Positions 61,604 through 64,000 of a stretch of 64,000 nt of DNA are shown here, piece after piece. The stretch's first letter is position 1, and each line of letters opens with the position of its first letter. The DNA is taken from the NCBI GenBank assembly GCA_017656385.1, contig JACDNX010000004.1, positions 62,001 through 126,000 on the forward strand, read 5' to 3'. The notes under the pieces are model-generated. The model had not been told where the DNA came from, made no database searches, and saw only the letters and a list, made by a program, of their open reading frames with translations. The DNA is from Thermodesulfobacterium sp. (GTDB lineage Bacteria; Desulfobacterota; Thermodesulfobacteria; Thermodesulfobacteriales; Thermodesulfobacteriaceae). The translations under genes were made by a program, and so were the position numbers.

Positions 61604-62212
61604 GTGCTTAAATTAATTTTTTTGTTTTTTTTCAGCTATATTTTAGGTTCTATTCCTTTTGCCCTTCTTGTTGCCTTACCTCAGGGTATAGATCCCAGAA
61701 AAGAAGGTAGCAGAAATCCAGGTGCTACAAATGTAGCAAGACTGCTGGGGAAAAAATGGGGCATTGTTACTTTCTTAGGTGATTCTCTAAAAGGTGTTTT
61801 AGCTCTTTTTATTGCTTTTTTGCTCTTAGATAAAATTTCTTATTCTGAAGAATTCATCCTGGCAGGAACAGCTTTTTTTGCAGTTTTAGGACATCTTTTT
61901 TCTGTGTTCCTTAAATTTAGAGGTGGAAAAGGTGTAGCTACAACAATTGGAGTTTTTTTAATTCTTACCCCCAAAGCAATGTTTATTTGCTTAGGAATTT
62001 TCTTCATAGCTGTTTTTTTATCAAATTATGTATCAGTGGGATCTCTTTTAGCAACTGCCCTGCTCCCTTTAACCATTTTTCTTACAGGTTATTCTTCCGA
62101 ATATATATTATGTAGTTTCCTTTTAGCTATACTAATATGGATAAAACACAAAGATAACATTAAAAGACTTCTAAGAGGTGAAGAAAAAACCTGGAAAAAG
62201 GTTAAAAGATGA
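61604..62212 (+). CDS. plsY: glycerol-3-phosphate acyltransferase PlsY
   Basis: 202 residues from a GTG start, with about five membrane helices. PlsY motifs: GSIPFALLVAL, RNPGATNVAR and KFRGGKGVATTIG. Transfers acyl groups from acyl-phosphate to glycerol-3-phosphate in phospholipid synthesis. Overlaps the next gene by 4 nt (ATGA). Confidence 0.96.
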   Translation: MLKLIFLFFFSYILGSIPFALLVALPQGIDPRKEGSRNPGATNVARLLGKKWGIVTFLGDSLKGVLALFIAFLLLDKISYSEEFILAGTAFFAVLGHLFSVFLKFRGGKGVATTIGVFLILTPKAMFICLGIFFIAVFLSNYVSVGSLLATALLPLTIFLTGYSSEYILCSFLLAILIWIKHKDNIKRLLRGEEKTWKKVKR

Positions 62213-63642
62213 TAGATAGAATTAAGGCTAAACAAGAAGGTATAGTTATTGATGAGTTGATAATAAAAGTTTCTCCTGATGACATGTATCTATATCTGGA
62301 AATGGATCCTAACGATCCTGTATTAATAAGTATTCTACAAGAAAAGTGGGAAAAAGTAAAAACTGTACTAAAAGAAAACAAAATTAAAGGAGTATTAGAA
62401 GAACCGAAATTTGTTAATAACATGCTGATTGTTGCTAAAGGTATACCTCCCAAAGATCCCATTCCAGAAAAAATAGAATTTTTTGATAAGTTTTTACCTG
62501 TCTTACAAAGAGATAAAAATTTAGAACAAAAATGTAAAGAGGCTTCTGAAAAGGAAGCAGAAGATTTAAGGGATCTCTGTCAAAGTATAATTTGTGCTAA
62601 AAAAGAAGAAGCAATAGGAAGATGGTATCCTTCAATACCAGGAACTCCTGGAGTAAATATATGGGGAGACCCTATTGAACCTCCTCCTCTTCCCGAAAGG
62701 CCTCCCTTCACACTTGGAAGCAATCTATATATTGATGAAAAAGACAACTTAATCAAAGCCAAAGAAAGCGGAGTTTTAATAATTGAAAAAGACACAATCG
62801 AAATATATCCGGAATATACCCTTAAGAGCGATGTAGATTTTTCAACTGGAAATGTATATTTTATAGGTAAAAAGCTTACTATAGAAGGAGATATTAAATT
62901 TGGATTTAAAGTAATATGTGAGGGAGAACTTGAACTGCATGGTGCAACAGAAAACAAGGTGTATATAGAAGTTAAAGGCCCTTTTATTTGTCAAGGAATT
63001 GTAAGAGGTGAGGAAACAAAATTAAAAGTAAAAGGAGATGCTGAAATTAAAACTGTGGAATATGGTATACTTGAGATAGAGGGTGATCTTAATGTTACAA
63101 ATTATCTAATATTCTCAAATTGTACTGTCTATGGAAATCTTATTGCTACTTCAGGAAAAGGGATTATCTATGGAGGAGAGGTTAAGTGTGGAGGGAATGT
63201 TTCCGCAAAAATTTTGGGTAACGAAAATCACATACCTACAAAAGTTTTTGCAGGATATAATCCTTCACTTATGAAACCTTATAAAAAAGCTTTGGAAGAT
63301 GAGATAAAGATAAAAAAAGTCTTAGAAAGACTTGAACAGGGTATAAAGTTGGGTAAAAAACTCAAAAAATATGGAAAATTAAGTGAACAGAAAGAAAAAA
63401 TTTTATTGAAACTGGAAGAAGAAGCTGAAAAATGTTATAAAAGCTTAGAAAAAATAAAAGAAACATTAAATAATTTGAAAAAATTAATCGCTGAATACAA
63501 ATCAAAAACTATTAAAATTCTGGATAAAGTTTATGCAGGTGTTACTCTTGGTATTACAGATATTACCTATACTCTAAGTGAGGATAAAATGGGTACAGTC
63601 ACCTTTTACCTGGAAGCCGATAAACCCATGTTTAAAGATTAA
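62209..63642 (+). CDS. FapA/DUF342-family protein
   Basis: 477 residues. The Pro-rich linker (GRWYPSIPGTPGVN, then IEPPPLP) and the following beta-helix of repeated VYFIGKKLTIEG/VICEGELELHG strands are typical of DUF342/FapA proteins, followed by a coiled coil (about 355-430). Members are often polymerising cytosolic proteins encoded near flagellar or chemotaxis genes; the role here is unknown. Confidence 0.8.
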   Translation: MIDRIKAKQEGIVIDELIIKVSPDDMYLYLEMDPNDPVLISILQEKWEKVKTVLKENKIKGVLEEPKFVNNMLIVAKGIPPKDPIPEKIEFFDKFLPVLQRDKNLEQKCKEASEKEAEDLRDLCQSIICAKKEEAIGRWYPSIPGTPGVNIWGDPIEPPPLPERPPFTLGSNLYIDEKDNLIKAKESGVLIIEKDTIEIYPEYTLKSDVDFSTGNVYFIGKKLTIEGDIKFGFKVICEGELELHGATENKVYIEVKGPFICQGIVRGEETKLKVKGDAEIKTVEYGILEIEGDLNVTNYLIFSNCTVYGNLIATSGKGIIYGGEVKCGGNVSAKILGNENHIPTKVFAGYNPSLMKPYKKALEDEIKIKKVLERLEQGIKLGKKLKKYGKLSEQKEKILLKLEEEAEKCYKSLEKIKETLNNLKKLIAEYKSKTIKILDKVYAGVTLGITDITYTLSEDKMGTVTFYLEADKPMFKD

Positions 63643-63647
63643 GTTTT

Positions 63648-64000
63648 ATGGAAAAAAATTGGGAAGAATTTTTAGAAAATTTAGCTTTAGAGATAAAAAA
63701 AGAGATCATAGAAAACTATCTTTCAGAAAAACTGTTTTTAGAGGAGGAGTGGGAAAACTATCAGAACTTCTTAGAAAATCTAAAAAAATTTCAAAAAAAG
63801 GTCTTTAACAATTCCTGGAGAATATATTTTTTACTTAATAAAGATACTAACTTAATTGAAGAGTTTGAGGAAATCACCTCTTTCCCCCTTAAAGATACAT
63901 GTAAAAAAAGCATAGAAATATATAAAAATACTTACGGAATTTCTGAAAAAGAATTAAAAAAGAGGCTTTTTAGTAATATATTTTCTCCCTTTGGATTCAC
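63648..64000 (+). CDS. unknown protein, truncated by the right edge
   Basis: An ATG at 63648, 5 nt after the FapA-like stop, opens a frame with no stop to 64000 (about 117 residues). Acidic, helical, rich in Glu, Phe and Leu; no recognised domain. A real continuation of the plsY-FapA operon is likely from the spacing. Confidence 0.65.
   Translation, partial: MEKNWEEFLENLALEIKKEIIENYLSEKLFLEEEWENYQNFLENLKKFQKKVFNNSWRIYFLLNKDTNLIEEFEEITSFPLKDTCKKSIEIYKNTYGISEKELKKRLFSNIFSPFGF

Noticed and set aside
63578-63808. Overlapping +1 frame ORF at the end of the FapA-like gene
   Set aside because: It overlaps the FapA-like end and the better-spaced ORF starting at 63648, and its basic Lys/Arg-rich protein looks like a frame-shifted artefact.
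1-64000. CRISPR array or insertion sequence
   Set aside because: No regularly spaced repeats, no cas genes and no transposase or terminal inverted repeats were seen.

Overview
The window is AT-rich and gene-dense, with Lys/Glu/Ile-rich proteins, many 1-14 bp gene overlaps, and GTG/TTG starts mixed with ATG. A FlhF/FlhG/FliA flagellar operon, large DNA-level emphasis on chemosensory genes, a bacteriohemerythrin fusion and a core-MetE-like protein together suggest a motile, probably thermophilic, anaerobic bacterium. Thermodesulfobacteriota (Thermodesulfobacterium/Caldimicrobium-like) is my best guess, inferred from gene content only. There is no rRNA, prophage, IS element or CRISPR array in the window.

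Layout. (1) 1-3755, minus: a PAS-PAS-GGDEF-EAL protein, a small unknown protein and a two-domain KaiC-like ATPase that runs off the left edge. (2) 3887-6755: an XRE repressor diverging from a small HTH protein, a STAS protein and a fused receiver-PP2C phosphatase-HATPase kinase. This resembles the HsbR/HsbA and CrsR/CrsA partner-switch type, but the receiver aspartate is replaced by Asn. (3) 6742-19926, minus: a full chemosensory cluster. In transcription order it holds ParA, TPR, a membrane-free receptor with two signalling tips, a triple-CheW protein with a nested zinc-binding CZB domain, CheB, HEAT, CheR, CheY, STAS, CheY, a large CheA and a membrane-anchored receptor-like protein. (4) 20176-24229: a hemerythrin-GGDEF-EAL protein, tRNA-Arg, and a MetE-like/Lrp-RAM/HNH gene group. 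(5) 24238-39524, minus: one long flagellar-chemotaxis block, fliL-M-N-O-P-Q-R-flhB-flhA-flhF-flhG-fliA-cheY-three accessory genes-cheY-cheB-cheR-DnaJ-like. (6) 39550-46292: ogt, a macrodomain protein, ClpP-fold and rhomboid proteases, a HAD-like protein, an MNT/HEPN pair, flagellin with a clear sigma-28 promoter, and tRNA-Met and tRNA-Cys. (7) 46301-64000: queD/queE, a sigma-32-type factor, TPR and LolB-like exported proteins, two CNNM/CorC proteins, UvrD-type helicase, PilZ protein, mfd, rplU-rpmA, plsY, a FapA/DUF342 protein and a truncated ORF at the right edge.

How the parts work together. Flagellar export, switch and placement genes, FliA and flagellin are present, and FliA-type promoters lie in front of flagellin and of the double-tip receptor. 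The chemosensory cluster looks like a cytoplasmic array: its main receptor has no membrane segment or sensor domain, a ParA could position it, and a zinc/redox-type sensor (CZB) sits inside the coupling protein. Cyclic-di-GMP turnover appears twice, both times with a degraded GGDEF site and a mostly or fully conserved EAL domain, plus one PilZ receptor. The candidates most worth attention for novelty are the partner-switch module with its slippage-prone repeats and the CheW-CZB/double-tip receptor/three-Hpt CheA array. No intergenic stretch exceeds about 300 bases; the longest are 19927-20175 and 22133-22333, both described below.
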